Shown here: positions 27,501-37,114 of the stretch, in pieces
Layout: each line of letters starts with the position of its first letter
How positions within the stretch are numbered: the first letter of the stretch is position 1
Source of the DNA: Novosphingobium sp. EMRT-2
GTDB lineage: Bacteria; Pseudomonadota; Alphaproteobacteria; Sphingomonadales; Sphingomonadaceae
Assembly: GCF_005145025.1 (NCBI RefSeq)
Contig: NZ_CP039695.1
Span: 2,413,501 to 2,477,500 of the forward strand
Length of the DNA stretch: 64,000 bases
Direction: 5' to 3'
Notes under the pieces: generated by a model
Seen by the model: only the letters and a program-made list of their open reading frames with translations
Databases searched by the model: none
What the model was told of the DNA's origin: nothing
Position numbers and translations under genes: made by a program

Positions 27501-28172
27501 TCAGCGTGGCAGGTAGCCGCGCGCCAGGTTGGTGACAAGGTATTCGGCAAGTTCCGCCGGCGCGTGTTCGCCATCGGGCTCGTGCCAGCGCGCGGGCCAG
27601 TTGAGCGCGCCCGCGATGGTGAAGGCCAGCAGCTTGGGGTCGGTCGGCGCCAGCGAACCGTCGGCGATCGCCTCGCCGATCAGTTCGCGCAGGGCGTTGT
27701 CGATCCGGCGCTTGAGCGCGCGGAATTGCTGCTGGCTCTCGCTCGCCAGCGCCTCGTCGCCGGTGCGGATCACGCAGCGGCCGAAATCGTCCATGTTGAT
27801 CTGGGCATAGCGGCGCAGGAACCAGGCGAGCCGTTCCGCGCCGTTGCCGGACTGCTGCCGCGCCTCCGCCCCGGCCTCGATGATCTGGCCCAGCCCGCGC
27901 GAAACGCATTCGAGCAGCACCTGATCCTTGTTGCCCAGGTAGTGGTAGATCGTCGGCTTGGAGATGCCGAGCCGCGCCGCCACATCATCGAGCGAGGTCT
28001 GGTGGAAGCCCTTCTCGTTGAACATCCGCACCGCCGCGCGCAGCACCGCGTCGCGCTTGGCGGCGCGATCGGCCTGGCGTTGTTCGGGCGTCTGGAAAGG
28101 CGAGGAAACGGTGGTCAAGGCGGGGTCCGGTCTGGCGTTCCCCGTGTTGACAAGAAACGCGCGAGAATGCAA
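27501..28172 (-). CDS. TetR/AcrR family transcriptional regulator
   Basis: The DNA-binding domain is at about residues 39-90: RDAVLRAAVRMFNEKGF, TSLDDVAARLGISKPTIYHYL (quoted in part: DVAARLGISKPTIYHY). The C-terminal ligand domain includes FGRCVIRTGDEAL. The start is uncertain: the longest frame opens with TTG 28172 and a second TTG at 28118 would give MTTVSSPFQ. The gene is divergent from the acyl-CoA operon across a palindrome at 28175-28186, so it probably represses that operon in response to an acyl-CoA. Confidence 0.88.
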   Translation of the reverse strand: MHSRAFLVNTGNARPDPALTTVSSPFQTPEQRQADRAAKRDAVLRAAVRMFNEKGFHQTSLDDVAARLGISKPTIYHYLGNKDQVLLECVSRGLGQIIEAGAEARQQSGNGAERLAWFLRRYAQINMDDFGRCVIRTGDEALASESQQQFRALKRRIDNALRELIGEAIADGSLAPTDPKLLAFTIAGALNWPARWHEPDGEHAPAELAEYLVTNLARGYLPR

Positions 28173-28174
28173 GT

Positions 28175-28186
28175 TACTCGTCAGTA
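28175..28186. promoter_or_regulatory. Candidate TetR operator between divergent units
   Basis: TACT-CGTC-AGTA forms a 4-bp-arm palindrome in the 35-base gap between the TetR gene and the acyl-CoA dehydrogenase start; TTAACTGGTGAG follows immediately. Its position overlaps both likely promoters. Arm length is short, so the evidence is mainly positional. Confidence 0.35.
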
Positions 28187-28207
28187 GATCATTAACTGGT
28201 GAGTTTC

Positions 28208-29347
28208 ATGATTCTGACGGAAACCCAGGCCGCCGTGCGCTACATGGTGCGCGATTTCGCGCAGGAGCAGATCCTGCCCAACGCGCCGGCCTACGAGGCG
28301 GCGGGCGCCTATCCGCCGGACCTGTTCGCCGCGCTGGCGGACATGGGCCTGACCGGCATGACCGCGCCCGAAGAGGTCGGCGGGGCCGGGCTCGATTACG
28401 TGTCCTATGCCGCCGCGCTGATCGAGATAGCGGCGGCCGATGGCGCGCTGTCGACGATCCTGTCGATCCAGAACAGCCTGATTGTGTCCGCCCTGCTGCG
28501 CTATGGCACGCCCGCGCAACAGGCGCGGTTCCTGCCCGATCTGGTGGGCGGCAGGGCGATCGGCGCCTTTGCGCTGACCGAGGCGGACGCGGGCTCCGAC
28601 GCATCGGCCATCCGCACCCGCGCCCGCAAGGTGGAGGGCGGCTATGTGCTCGACGGGGCGAAGCAGTTCATCTCGTCGGGCCGCATCGCCAAGCTGGCGA
28701 TCGTGTTCGCGGTGACCGATCCCGACGCCGGCAAGCGCGGTCTGTCGGCTTTCCTCGTGCCGACCGACAGCGCCGGCTACGTGGTGGACAAGGTGGAGCA
28801 CAAGCTGGGCCAGCGCGCGTCCGACACCTGCGCCATCCGCTTCGACAACCTGTTCGTGGCGGACGACCTGATGCTGGGCGAGGCCGGCGCGGGCTATGCG
28901 ATCGCGCTGTCCAATCTGGAGGCCGGCCGCATCGGCATCGCCGCGCAATGCATCGGCATGGCGCAGGCGGCGCTGGAGATCGCGGTGGGCTACGCGAAGG
29001 AGCGCAAGAGCTTCGGTCAGCCGATCATCCAGCACCAGGCGGTCGGCTTCCGTCTGGCCGATCTGGCCGCCCGGCTGGAAGCGGCGCGGCAGCTCGTGCT
29101 CCATGCGGCGGCGGTCAAGGATGCCGGCAGCGAGACGGGGCAGTCCTGTCTCAAGGAAGCCTCGATGGCCAAGCTGGTGGCCTCCGAAACGGCCGAGGCG
29201 GTCGTGTCCGGAGCGCTGCAGACGCTGGGCGGCTACGGCTATCTTGAGGAATTCGGCATCGCGCGGATCTACCGCGATGTCCGCGTGTGCCAGATCTACG
29301 AAGGCACGTCCGATATCCAGCGCATGGTCATCGCCCGCGCGCTGTAA
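28208..29347 (+). CDS. Acyl-CoA dehydrogenase
   Basis: A 379-residue FAD-dependent dehydrogenase that introduces the alpha-beta double bond in an acyl-CoA. FALTEADAGSDASAIRT is the FAD/substrate signature; the catalytic glutamate is in QIYEGTSDIQRMV near the C-terminus, the short/medium-chain position. ERKSFGQPI and QTLGGYGYLEEF are typical. ATG 28208 is preferred because GGTGAG lies 4 bases upstream; GTG 28199 is in frame. First gene of a catabolic operon. Confidence 0.94.
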   Translation: MILTETQAAVRYMVRDFAQEQILPNAPAYEAAGAYPPDLFAALADMGLTGMTAPEEVGGAGLDYVSYAAALIEIAAADGALSTILSIQNSLIVSALLRYGTPAQQARFLPDLVGGRAIGAFALTEADAGSDASAIRTRARKVEGGYVLDGAKQFISSGRIAKLAIVFAVTDPDAGKRGLSAFLVPTDSAGYVVDKVEHKLGQRASDTCAIRFDNLFVADDLMLGEAGAGYAIALSNLEAGRIGIAAQCIGMAQAALEIAVGYAKERKSFGQPIIQHQAVGFRLADLAARLEAARQLVLHAAAVKDAGSETGQSCLKEASMAKLVASETAEAVVSGALQTLGGYGYLEEFGIARIYRDVRVCQIYEGTSDIQRMVIARAL

Positions 29348-29378
29348 GCCTAACAAGTATCCCCGAAGGAGCAGGATC

Positions 29379-30143
29379 ATGGAAATCAAGGGAGTGGCCG
29401 CCATCGTCACCGGCGGCGCATCGGGTCTCGGCGGCGCCACCGCGGCGCGGCTGGCGAAGGCCGGCGCGAAGGTCGCGATCTTCGATCTCAACGCGGACCT
29501 GGGCGCCCGCCATGCGGCCGAGATCGGCGCGACGTTCTTCCCCGTCAACGTGACCGACGAAGCGGCGGTCGAGAACGCCATTCTCGAAGCCGAAGCGGTC
29601 AACGGCAAGGCGCGCATCTGCGTCAACTGCGCCGGTATCGGCCCGCCCGCCAAGGTGATCGGCCGCGATGGCAAGGCGCTGCCGCTCGCCGATTTCGCGA
29701 AGATCATCCAGATCAACCTGATCGGCAGCTTCAACGTGCTGTCCAAGTTCGCCGCACGCATTCACGATGCCGAAACCGTGGGGCCGGAAGAGCGCGGCGT
29801 GATCATCAACACCGCCTCGGTTGCCGCGTTCGACGGCCAGATCGGGCAGGCCGCCTATTCCGCCTCCAAGGGCGGCATCGTTGGCATGACGCTGCCGATC
29901 GCGCGCGAGCTCGCCCGCAGCGGCATCCGCGTGATGACGATCGCTCCGGGCATCTTCTGGACGCCGCTGCTGGCCTCGCTGCCGCAGGACGCGCAGGATT
30001 CGCTGGGCAAGCAGGTGCCGTTCCCGAACCGGCTTGGCCAGCCCGACGAATACGCGCAGATGGTGGAAAGCATCGTTACCAACCCGATGCTGAACGGCGA
30101 GACCATTCGCCTGGACGGTGCGATCCGCATGGCGCCACGCTAA
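29379..30143 (+). CDS. SDR, type II 3-hydroxyacyl-CoA dehydrogenase-like
   Basis: A 254-residue short-chain dehydrogenase. The NAD site is VTGGASGLGGATA, the catalytic serine lies in NTASVAAFDG and the tyrosine-lysine pair in YSASKGGIVGMTLPIAREL. The strong likeness of that region to human HSD17B10 points to oxidation of 3-hydroxyacyl-CoA, the third step of beta-oxidation, which fits its neighbours. The ribosome-binding site GAAGGAG lies before ATG 29379. Confidence 0.92.
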   Translation: MEIKGVAAIVTGGASGLGGATAARLAKAGAKVAIFDLNADLGARHAAEIGATFFPVNVTDEAAVENAILEAEAVNGKARICVNCAGIGPPAKVIGRDGKALPLADFAKIIQINLIGSFNVLSKFAARIHDAETVGPEERGVIINTASVAAFDGQIGQAAYSASKGGIVGMTLPIARELARSGIRVMTIAPGIFWTPLLASLPQDAQDSLGKQVPFPNRLGQPDEYAQMVESIVTNPMLNGETIRLDGAIRMAPR

Positions 30144-30167
30144 AGCCAAACACGGGGTGAGGATACG

Positions 30168-31355
30168 ATGACGATCAGCCGCGAAGCGCTCGACATGGCG
30201 GCGAAGGTGGAAGCCTTCGTCCGCGAAACCGTGGTTCCCTACGAACAGGACCCCCGCCGCGACCATCACGGCGCGCCGACCGACGAGCTGGTGATGGAAC
30301 TGCGCGAAAAGGCGCGCGCGGCGGGTGTCCTCACCCCCCACATCCGCCCCGATGGCAGCCATTTCAACCAGCGTGAAACCGCCGTCATCCTGATCAAGTC
30401 GGGCCTTTCGCCGCTGGGCATGCTGGCCTGCAACACCCAGGCGCCCGACGAAGGCAACATGTACCTGCTGGGCCATGTCGGCAGCGCCGATCTCAAGGCG
30501 CGTTTCCTCACGCCGCTGGTCGAAGGGCGCGTGCGTTCGGCCTTCTTCATGACCGAGCCGTCGGACGAGGGCGGCGCCGGGTCCGATCCCTCGATGATGC
30601 AGACCACGTGCCGGCGCGACGGCAACCATTGGGTGGTGAACGGGCGCAAGGCGTTCATCACCGGTGCCGAAGGCGCGAAAGTGGGCATCGTCATGGCGAA
30701 GTCGGTCGATCCGGATTCGCAGGGCGGCGCGTGCATGTTCCTGGTTGATCTGCCCGATCCCGCGATCCGCATCGATCACGTGCCCAACACCATCGACAGC
30801 TCGATGCCGGGCGGCCATGCCACGGTCACCATCGACAACTTGCGCATACCCGCCGACCAGATGCTGGGCGATGCGGGCGAAGGCTTCAAGTATGCTCAGG
30901 TGCGCCTCAGCCCGGCGCGCCTGTCGCACTGCATGCGCTGGCTGGGCGGGTGCATCCGCGCCAACGAGATCGCGGTGGACTATGCCAACCGGCGCATGGC
31001 CTTCGGCAAGCAGCTGATCGACCACGAAGGCGTGGGCTTCATGCTGGCCGAGAACATGATCGATCTGAAGCAGGCCGAACTGATGATCGACTGGTGCGCC
31101 GCGGTGCTCGATACCGGTTCGCTCGGCACGGTCGAAAGCTCGATGGCCAAGGTGGCGGTGTCCGAGGCGCTGATGCGCATCGCCGACCGCTGCGTGCAGG
31201 TGATGGGCGGTACCGGCGTGACCGACAAGACCATCGTCGAGCAGATCTTCCGCGAAGTGCGCGCCTTCCGCATCTATGACGGCCCCACCGAGGTCCACAA
31301 GTGGAGCCTGGCCAAGAAGGTCAAGCGCGACTGGCGGCACGGCCATGGCGGCTGA
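30168..31355 (+). CDS. Acyl-CoA dehydrogenase of the ACAD10/11 type
   Basis: A 395-residue flavoenzyme. The FAD motif is FFMTEPSDEGGAGSDPSMM. At the catalytic-base position it has RIYDGPTEVHKW, with aspartate where ordinary acyl-CoA dehydrogenases carry glutamate (YEGT). This substitution, and VMGGTGVTDKTIVEQIFREVR before it, are features of the ACAD10/11 group, some of which work with an APH-like kinase on 4-hydroxyacyl-CoAs. The very next gene encodes such a kinase. Its stop lies inside the start of that gene (11-base overlap). Confidence 0.92.
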   Translation: MTISREALDMAAKVEAFVRETVVPYEQDPRRDHHGAPTDELVMELREKARAAGVLTPHIRPDGSHFNQRETAVILIKSGLSPLGMLACNTQAPDEGNMYLLGHVGSADLKARFLTPLVEGRVRSAFFMTEPSDEGGAGSDPSMMQTTCRRDGNHWVVNGRKAFITGAEGAKVGIVMAKSVDPDSQGGACMFLVDLPDPAIRIDHVPNTIDSSMPGGHATVTIDNLRIPADQMLGDAGEGFKYAQVRLSPARLSHCMRWLGGCIRANEIAVDYANRRMAFGKQLIDHEGVGFMLAENMIDLKQAELMIDWCAAVLDTGSLGTVESSMAKVAVSEALMRIADRCVQVMGGTGVTDKTIVEQIFREVRAFRIYDGPTEVHKWSLAKKVKRDWRHGHGG

Positions 31356-32410
31356 GGTTCCGGGCGAGAGCGGCGGGGCCAACGCCGGCGGGGCGAACGC
31401 CGGCGCGGGCGAGGTTCGCGTCGCGTTCGACGAAGGGGCGCTGGCGCGTTGGATGGCGGCGCATGTCGATGGCTTCGCCGGGCCGCTGGAGGTGGCGCAG
31501 TTCAACGGCGGTCAGTCGAACCCCACCTATCGCCTGACCACGCCGGGCGCGCGCTATGTGCTCCGCCGCAAGCCGCCGGGGCCGCTGCTGAAAGGCGCGC
31601 GTGCTGACCGCGCTGGGGCCGACGCCCGTACCGGTGCCGCCGGTGCTGGGCGTGTGCGAGGACGATGGCGTGATCGGCAGCGCGTTCTACGTCATGGCGA
31701 TGGTCGATGGCCGCATCTTCTGGGATGCGCGTTTTCCCGACGTGCCGCAGGGCGAGCGCGCGGCCTACTACGACGCCATGAACGCCACGATTGCCGCGCT
31801 GCACGCGGTCGATCCCGCGGCGGTGGGCCTCGGCGATTTCGGCCGGCCCGGTAATTTCTTCGAACGGCAGATCGGGCGCTGGTCGAAGCAGTACCTCGAG
31901 GACGAGCTGGCCGGCCGCAACGCGGACATGGACGCGCTGGTCGCATGGCTGCCGGCGCATATCCCGCCGGGCGACGAAAGCCGCGTGACCCACGGCGATT
32001 TCCGCTGCGACAACATGATCTTCCACCCCACCGAACCGCGCGTTGTCGCGGTGCTGGACTGGGAACTGTCGACGCTGGGCAATCCGCTGTCGGACTTCGC
32101 CTATCACGCCACGATGTACCGGATGCCGCCGGACATCGTGGCCGGGCTGGGCGGGGCCGATCCGGTGCGGCTGGGCCTGCCCACGGAAGCGGATTACATC
32201 GCCGCCTATTGCCGGCGCACCGGGCGCACGGGGATTCCCGACTGGGATTTCTATATCGCGTTCAACTTCTTCCGGCTGGCCGCGATCTTTCACGGTATCA
32301 AGGGGCGCGTGCTGCGCGGCACCGCCAACAGCGCCCACGCGCGGGAACGGGCGGAAGCCTTCCCCCGGCTGGCGGCGCTGGCGCGCGAAGCGATGGAGGC
32401 CTGCGCATGA
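31345..32410 (+). pseudogene. APH/ChoK-like acyl-CoA kinase gene, frameshifted
   Basis: The family is recognised from two parts in different frames. Frame one (from ATG 31345) gives FNGGQSNPTYRLT and the nucleotide-lysine region YVLRRKPPGPLLKGA, up to residue 85. After 31594-31600 the homology continues one frame over: VLTALGPTPVPVPPVLG, the catalytic loop THGDFRCDNMIFHP and the metal motif VLDWELSTLGNPLSDFA, to the stop at 32410. Between them about eight expected residues (typically HAVDREA-like) are missing. The first frame would stop at 31854. The second half alone lacks the ATP-binding lobe. Either a genuine pseudogene or a sequencing error. Confidence 0.82.
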
Positions 32411-33192
32411 ATCCTGTTCTGCTGACGCGCGATGGCGGCATTGCCACGATCACGCTTAACCGGCCCGATCAGGGCAACGCGATCGACATGGACATGGCGC
32501 GCGCGCTTGACGCCGCCGCGCGCGACTGCGCGGGCGATCCGGCGGTGCGCTGCGTGGTGCTGGCGGGCAGCGGACGCCTGTTCTGCGCGGGCGGGGACAT
32601 CGCCGCATTTGCCGCCGCCGGCGATCGCGCCGGTGCCTTCATGCACGAACTGGCGAGCGCGCTGCACGAGGCGGTGCTGGTGCTGGCGCGGATGGACAAG
32701 CCGCTGCTGACGCTGGTCCACGGCCCGGCGGCGGGCGCGGGCCTCAGTCTCGCCCTGCTGGGCGACGTGGTGCTGGCGGGCGAAGCCGCCCATTTCACCG
32801 CGGCCTATACCGGCATCGGCCTGACGCCCGACGGCGGCATGAGCTGGCTGCTGCCGCGCGTGGTGGGCCTGCGCGTGGCGCAGGAGATGATTCTCACCAA
32901 CCGCCGTGTCGGCGCGGAAGAAGGGGCGCGGCTGAGGCTGGTGACGCGCGTGGTGCCCGATGCCGATCTTGCAGCGGAAGGGCGGGCGATGGCGGCACGG
33001 CTGGCCGCTGCGCCGGTGCGGGCGCTGGGCGCCGCCCGCGCGTTGCTGCTGGACAGCTCGACGCGCGATCTTGCCGCGCATCTGGCGGTGGAGGCGGATT
33101 CGATCGCGGCGGCGGGCTCCGGCGCGGAAGGCCGGGAAGGCGTTGCGGCGTTCCTCGAACGCCGCAAGCCGGATTTCACGCGCGCTTCGTAG
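32407..33192 (+). CDS. Enoyl-CoA hydratase/isomerase family protein
   Basis: A 261-residue crotonase-fold protein. The oxyanion-hole segments are LFCAGGDIAAFA and GPAAGAGLSLALLGD; the active-site region is YTGIGLTPDGGMSWLLPR, with aspartate as in PaaG-type isomerases rather than a double-glutamate hydratase. It therefore may be an isomerase as well as a hydratase. ATG 32407 overlaps the kinase stop as ATGA. Last gene of the acyl-CoA operon. Confidence 0.9.
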   Translation: MNPVLLTRDGGIATITLNRPDQGNAIDMDMARALDAAARDCAGDPAVRCVVLAGSGRLFCAGGDIAAFAAAGDRAGAFMHELASALHEAVLVLARMDKPLLTLVHGPAAGAGLSLALLGDVVLAGEAAHFTAAYTGIGLTPDGGMSWLLPRVVGLRVAQEMILTNRRVGAEEGARLRLVTRVVPDADLAAEGRAMAARLAAAPVRALGAARALLLDSSTRDLAAHLAVEADSIAAAGSGAEGREGVAAFLERRKPDFTRAS

Positions 33193-33204
33193 AGCGGGAT
33201 GAAT

Positions 33205-33288
33205 CGTCATTGCGAGGGGCGAAGCCCCGCGGCAATCCAGAGCGGCGCGCGGGACTCTGGATTGCTTCGCGTGCCGCTCGCAATGACG
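33205..33288. repeat. 84-bp palindromic dispersed repeat, copy 1
   Basis: Bounded by CGTCATTGCGAG and its complement CTCGCAATGACG, with inner complementary segments CAATCCAGAG / CTCTGGATTG. It lies in the 142-base gap between the convergent enoyl-CoA hydratase and adhC stops. Its reverse complement recurs at 51277-51360 with three differences. The core is a REP-like element familiar from sphingomonad genomes and may fold as a transcript-ending hairpin. Confidence 0.9.
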
Positions 33289-33334
33289 AAGCGGGCGCGA
33301 TCAAGCCATCAGCCCCGGCGCCCGGTAGCCTGCT

Positions 33335-34447
<1,113 letters not shown>

Positions 34448-34550
34448 GAGGGCATCCTCCAGGAATTGAGACGGCCGCCCTTAACATTGGACCAGCCGTG
34501 CGATAAATACGTGGTTCTGGTTTATTCTATTGCTATCATGGGATAATCGA

Positions 34551-35429
34551 TTGTCCAAGTGGGACGGCTTCGAAGAGATCGTCGCGATTGCCGATTCCGG
34601 CAGTTTTGTCGCGGCGGCCAGGCGCCTGGGGGCGTCCACCTCGCACGTCAGCCGGGCGGTGGCGCGGCTGGAGGCGAAAGTGGGCGCGCGCCTGTTCGAC
34701 CGCACCACGCGCACGGTAACGCTGACGCCGGTGGGCCGCGCCTTCGTGGAGCAGGGCCGCCGGCTGGTCGAAGAACGCGACGAGGCGCTGCAATACCTGA
34801 CCCGGCAGGGCGAGATGCAGGGCGAAATCCGCATCACCTGCTCGATCTCGATGGGCGAACGCTTCGTCGCGCCGGTGGTCACCGAGTTCCTGGAGCGCCA
34901 TCCCGGCATCACCGCGACCGTCGAACTGACCAACCGTGTGGTCGATCTGATCGCGGAAGGCTTCGACATCGGCATCCGCACCGGCCATCCGGCGGACAAC
35001 CGGCTGGCGGCGCGGCAGATCGCCAGCCGCTCGTCCGACCTCTGCGCCGCGCCATCCTATGTCGCGCGCAAGGGCGCGCCGGCGCGCTGGCAGGATCTGG
35101 AAGCGCACGATTGCCTGATCGGCACCAACGCCACCTGGCATTTCGTGGAAAACGGCCGCCGGCTGACGTTCGTGCCCACCGGCCGGCTGCATTGCAACAG
35201 CGGCGCGGCGGTGGTGGAGGCGGCGGTGGCGGGCATGGGCGTGTGCCAGTTGCCCGCGTTCTACGTGCGCGATCATATCGCCGCCGGGCGGCTCGTCACG
35301 CTGCTCGACCGCTACCGCGATGCGCCCGAGCCCGTCTGGGCGGTCTATCCGCAACGCCGCCAGCTGGTGCCCAAGGTCAAGGGCATGATCGACCTGCTGG
35401 AAGACCGGCTGGGCCGCGTCATTCCCTGA
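34551..35429 (+). CDS. LysR-family transcriptional regulator
   Basis: The N-terminal helix-turn-helix is at residues 4-60 (WDGFEEIVAIADSGSFVAAARR and STSHVSRAVARLE, quoted in part), followed by an effector domain with IRITCSISMGERFVAPVV. It belongs to the CrgA/DsdC-like group of LysR proteins. No ATG is in frame near the start; TTG 34551 has GGGA 7 bases upstream and gives MSKWDGFEE, while TTG 34530 is the alternative. Divergent from adhC, so formaldehyde-linked control of adhC is a plausible role. It ends 3 bases before the convergent sulfite dehydrogenase operon. Confidence 0.9.
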   Translation: MSKWDGFEEIVAIADSGSFVAAARRLGASTSHVSRAVARLEAKVGARLFDRTTRTVTLTPVGRAFVEQGRRLVEERDEALQYLTRQGEMQGEIRITCSISMGERFVAPVVTEFLERHPGITATVELTNRVVDLIAEGFDIGIRTGHPADNRLAARQIASRSSDLCAAPSYVARKGAPARWQDLEAHDCLIGTNATWHFVENGRRLTFVPTGRLHCNSGAAVVEAAVAGMGVCQLPAFYVRDHIAAGRLVTLLDRYRDAPEPVWAVYPQRRQLVPKVKGMIDLLEDRLGRVIP

Positions 35430-35432
35430 CCT

Positions 35433-35834
35433 TCATTCTTCGCCGGGCGACGGCTTCGGGGGCAGGTGCGCCAGATAGGCGAGGATCGCGGGCACGTCCT
35501 CTTCCGGCACCGGCGCGTGATAGACGTCGCGCATCTTGTGGACCACGCCGGCCCACGCTTCGGGCGAGAGCGCGGGCTGGGTCAGCGTCATGCTGGCCGA
35601 ATGGCAGGCGGTGCAATCGGCGTTGATCGTGTCGGCCTTCGGCCCGCCGTCCGGGCTGTCCGGGAAGAACGGCTCCTCCACCGGTAGTGCGATGGTGCTC
35701 GAGGTCAGCGTGAAGCCGTTGGCGGTGACGCTTGCGGGGGCCGGCTCCGGCTTGCGCGCGCCGGCGGCGGACACGGCAAGCGTGGCGGAGGCGAGCGCGG
35801 CGAGAAGCGCGAACGTGGGCAGGCGGCGCGTCAT
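35433..35834 (-). CDS. Cytochrome c subunit of sulfite dehydrogenase (SorB-like)
   Basis: A 133-residue periplasmic protein with a signal peptide (MTRRLPTFALLAALASATLAVSAAGA). A single haem site ADCTACHSASMTL (CxxCH) lies around residues 73-77, with a short helical domain after it that ends HLPPKPSPGEE. It would accept electrons from the molybdenum subunit encoded immediately upstream and pass them to a respiratory cytochrome. Its ATG overlaps the stop of that gene by 4 bases. Confidence 0.85.
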   Translation of the reverse strand: MTRRLPTFALLAALASATLAVSAAGARKPEPAPASVTANGFTLTSSTIALPVEEPFFPDSPDGGPKADTINADCTACHSASMTLTQPALSPEAWAGVVHKMRDVYHAPVPEEDVPAILAYLAHLPPKPSPGEE

Positions 35835-37081
35835 GCGGTCACCATGATCGTGGTCGTTTCGACATTGGCGCGCATGAAGCCGCCGGGGTTCCAGATCGGC
35901 TGCAGTGGTTGTGTTTCGCCCTTGTCGCTGGTGCAGCGGGCCTGGAGCGCGACCATGCCCGGTGCGCCGACCGGCACCCGCGCATCCCAGCGGCGGAAGC
36001 CGTACTTGCCCTTGTCCGGCCCCAGCGTGGCGGGGAGCCAGGTCTTGCCCCCATCGGCCGAAACATCGACGCGGGCGACGCCGCAATCGCCGCCCATGGC
36101 GATGCCGCCCACCGCGATCGTCGGCGACCAGGGCACTCTCTGCCCCTCTGCCAGGCTGGTGATCCAGCTGCGCGCGACCATGCGGTTGATCGGCGTGGTC
36201 GGGAAGCCGGAACTGCCGGCGGCGACATTGGCGCCGGGCGTGTCCGGGATCTTGTAGGCCTTGGCCATCCAGTACCCGGTATCGGGCGCGGCCAGCACCT
36301 CGATGTCGTTGAGCATCTTGACCCAGTAGGTCGAATACCAGCCCGGCACGACCAGCCGCAGCGGGAAGCCGTTGAGCAACGGCAACTGCTCCCCGTTCAT
36401 GGCGAAGGCGATCATCACTTCGCCATCGCGCGCATGGTCGATGTTCAGTGATTTCGTGAAATCGGGCGCTTCGGGCACCAGCGGCTGGTCCATGGCGCCG
36501 AAGCGCACCGCCACCGCGCCGGGGCGCACGCCGGCGAGATCGAGCACGTCGCGCAGGCGGACGCCGGTCCACAGCGCGTTGCCCATGGCCCCGTGCGCCC
36601 ATTGCGCGCCGGGCACGCGCGGCTGGAACAGCCCGCGCGAATTGCCCGAACACTGGTTGATAGCGGCGATCTCGAAGCGCGGCAGGCGCAGGATGTCCGC
36701 CAGCGTCAGCGAAAGCGGTTTCGCCACTTCCCCGCGCACGGCCAGGCGGAAGGCGTTGACGTCCACCGTCGTGGGAATGTCCGCCCAGTGCCAGCGCACG
36801 AAGAACCGGTCGTTGGGCGTGAAGACATCGCCGTTGAACACCGAGAGCGGGGTTTCGAGCAGCGGCGGCCGCATCCGCTGGAGGATCATCGGCCCCTTGC
36901 CGGGGAACGCCGTGGTCATCGGCCGCGTGGACGGACCGCCCGGCAGGTGGAGATCGACCGTGCCTTCCGCCCCGAACGCCGGCCCGGCCAGCGCACCCGC
37001 GCCCAGCGCCGCGCCGCCTTGCAGCAGCCGTCGCCGGCCGAGCCGCGTTGCCAGCAGCGCATCGAACTGGTCCATCTTCAT
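35831..37081 (-). CDS. Sulfite oxidase-family molybdopterin protein (SorA-like), Tat-exported
   Basis: A 416-residue enzyme. A twin-arginine-type signal (LGRRRLLQGGAALGAGALAG) directs folded export. The molybdopterin domain contains the molybdenum-ligating cysteine in AINQCSGNSRGLFQP; LRLVVPGWYSTYWVKML is the substrate-side signature, and a C-terminal Mo-co dimerisation domain follows. Sulfite oxidation to sulfate is the likely reaction. The pairing with a cytochrome subunit and a YeiH exporter supports that, although other sulfite-oxidase-fold enzymes are known. Confidence 0.9.
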   Translation of the reverse strand: MKMDQFDALLATRLGRRRLLQGGAALGAGALAGPAFGAEGTVDLHLPGGPSTRPMTTAFPGKGPMILQRMRPPLLETPLSVFNGDVFTPNDRFFVRWHWADIPTTVDVNAFRLAVRGEVAKPLSLTLADILRLPRFEIAAINQCSGNSRGLFQPRVPGAQWAHGAMGNALWTGVRLRDVLDLAGVRPGAVAVRFGAMDQPLVPEAPDFTKSLNIDHARDGEVMIAFAMNGEQLPLLNGFPLRLVVPGWYSTYWVKMLNDIEVLAAPDTGYWMAKAYKIPDTPGANVAAGSSGFPTTPINRMVARSWITSLAEGQRVPWSPTIAVGGIAMGGDCGVARVDVSADGGKTWLPATLGPDKGKYGFRRWDARVPVGAPGMVALQARCTSDKGETQPLQPIWNPGGFMRANVETTTIMVTA

Positions 37082-37114
37082 TTCTCCTTCGGGCCGATCG
37101 TTCAGGCCCGTCTT

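Noticed and set aside
31601..32410. A separate intact kinase gene starting at GTG 31601
   Set aside because: It lacks the ATP-binding lysine lobe, which is encoded just upstream in another frame. The simplest reading is one broken gene.
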